Below are positions 63,947 through 64,000 of a stretch of DNA of 64,000 nt, in pieces. This DNA comes from Aestuariivivens sediminicola (GTDB lineage: Bacteria > Bacteroidota > Bacteroidia > Flavobacteriales > Flavobacteriaceae): positions 550,350 to 614,349 of the forward strand of contig NZ_JAKMCM010000002.1 in the NCBI RefSeq assembly GCF_022662015.1. Direction: 5' to 3'. The position numbers and the translations under genes were made by a program. Position 1 is the first letter of the stretch; every line of letters starts with the position of its first letter. The notes beneath the pieces were generated by a model that was given only the letters and a program-made list of their open reading frames with translations, had not been told where the DNA came from and did no database searches.

Positions 63947-63976
63947 TTGTGTAAAGCTAAAAGAGTATTATGTTTG
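63947..63976 (+). promoter_or_regulatory. Strong promoter-like sequence at the window end
   Basis: TTGTG (63947-63951), 17 bases, then TATGTTTG (63969-63976), preceded by A-rich DNA like an UP element. The following CAGGCTCAAAAGCGG contains no start codon. The layout is like that of stable-RNA operons in flavobacteria; the gene itself is outside the window. Confidence 0.55.
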
Positions 63977-64000
63977 CAGGCTCAAAAGCGGATAAGTTAT

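Overview
The window reads as chromosomal DNA of a member of the Flavobacteriaceae (Bacteroidota). The grounds are: (i) many promoters of the Bacteroidota type, with a -7 box TAnnTTTG and few strong Shine-Dalgarno sites; (ii) families largely typical of this group, such as GSCFA, DUF5522, DUF4136, a putative porin, a long aromatic amino acid hydroxylase and a TPR histidine kinase; (iii) gene orders familiar from flavobacteria (rsfS-ftsH-LUD-cdsA-psd-ACBP, ddl/PASTA/rluD, rnhB/porin). The DNA is AT-rich. I see no phage, insertion sequence, CRISPR array, tRNA or rRNA gene inside the window.

Layout. 0-2.6 kb: minus-strand envelope operon (M23 peptidase, MerR regulator, LemA, two TPM proteins, the last cut by the window edge), with a perfect 18-bp palindrome resembling parS between MerR and LemA. 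2.7-8.6 kb: alaS, a GSCFA hydrolase and a secreted beta-propeller. 8.7-12.1 kb: a TPR histidine kinase and LuxR-type response regulator, flanked by two similar candidate small RNAs. 12.1-19.4 kb: rhodanese, enoyl-CoA hydratase, aromatic amino acid hydroxylase, DUF4136 lipoprotein, a 55-codon DUF5522 gene, then a tight operon of a PLP desulfhydrase/ACC-deaminase relative, a glucosaminidase-LysM lipoprotein and hemL. 19.4-24.2 kb: two secreted/outer-membrane proteins, two overlapping alpha/beta hydrolases, a regulatory-looking intergenic region and a secreted protein of 37-residue tandem repeats.

24.3-37.2 kb is the accessory part, all on the minus strand: a DUF4760 protein, a dialkylglycine decarboxylase-like enzyme, an intradiol dioxygenase, a Kelch protein, lipoproteins, an amidohydrolase lacking the usual HxH metal motif, a DUF1080 protein, a TPR protein, and a secreted lipoprotein next to a membrane-anchored AraC-type regulator. 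Three copies of an 11-base direct repeat lie between the last two.

37.6-63.6 kb is mostly housekeeping: lysS, lipB, phospholipid synthesis (cdsA, psd, ACBP), ftsH/rsfS, birA, pyrE, NUDIX, M14 peptidase, SulP transporter, coaD, ddl, PASTA, rluD, yaaA, ribosomal protein THX, a UDG-like protein, ppk2, a large lipoprotein, rnhB and a putative porin. The last 60 bases carry a strong promoter-like sequence whose product lies outside the window.

The most unusual signals are small: a shared 9-base sequence placed exactly 4 bases after three -7 boxes, two of them in front of candidate small RNAs; the triple direct repeat by the AraC-type regulator; the 37-residue repeat protein with a duplicated upstream region; the parS-like palindrome; and a set of genes whose -7 box sits so close to the ATG that their mRNAs should be leaderless.
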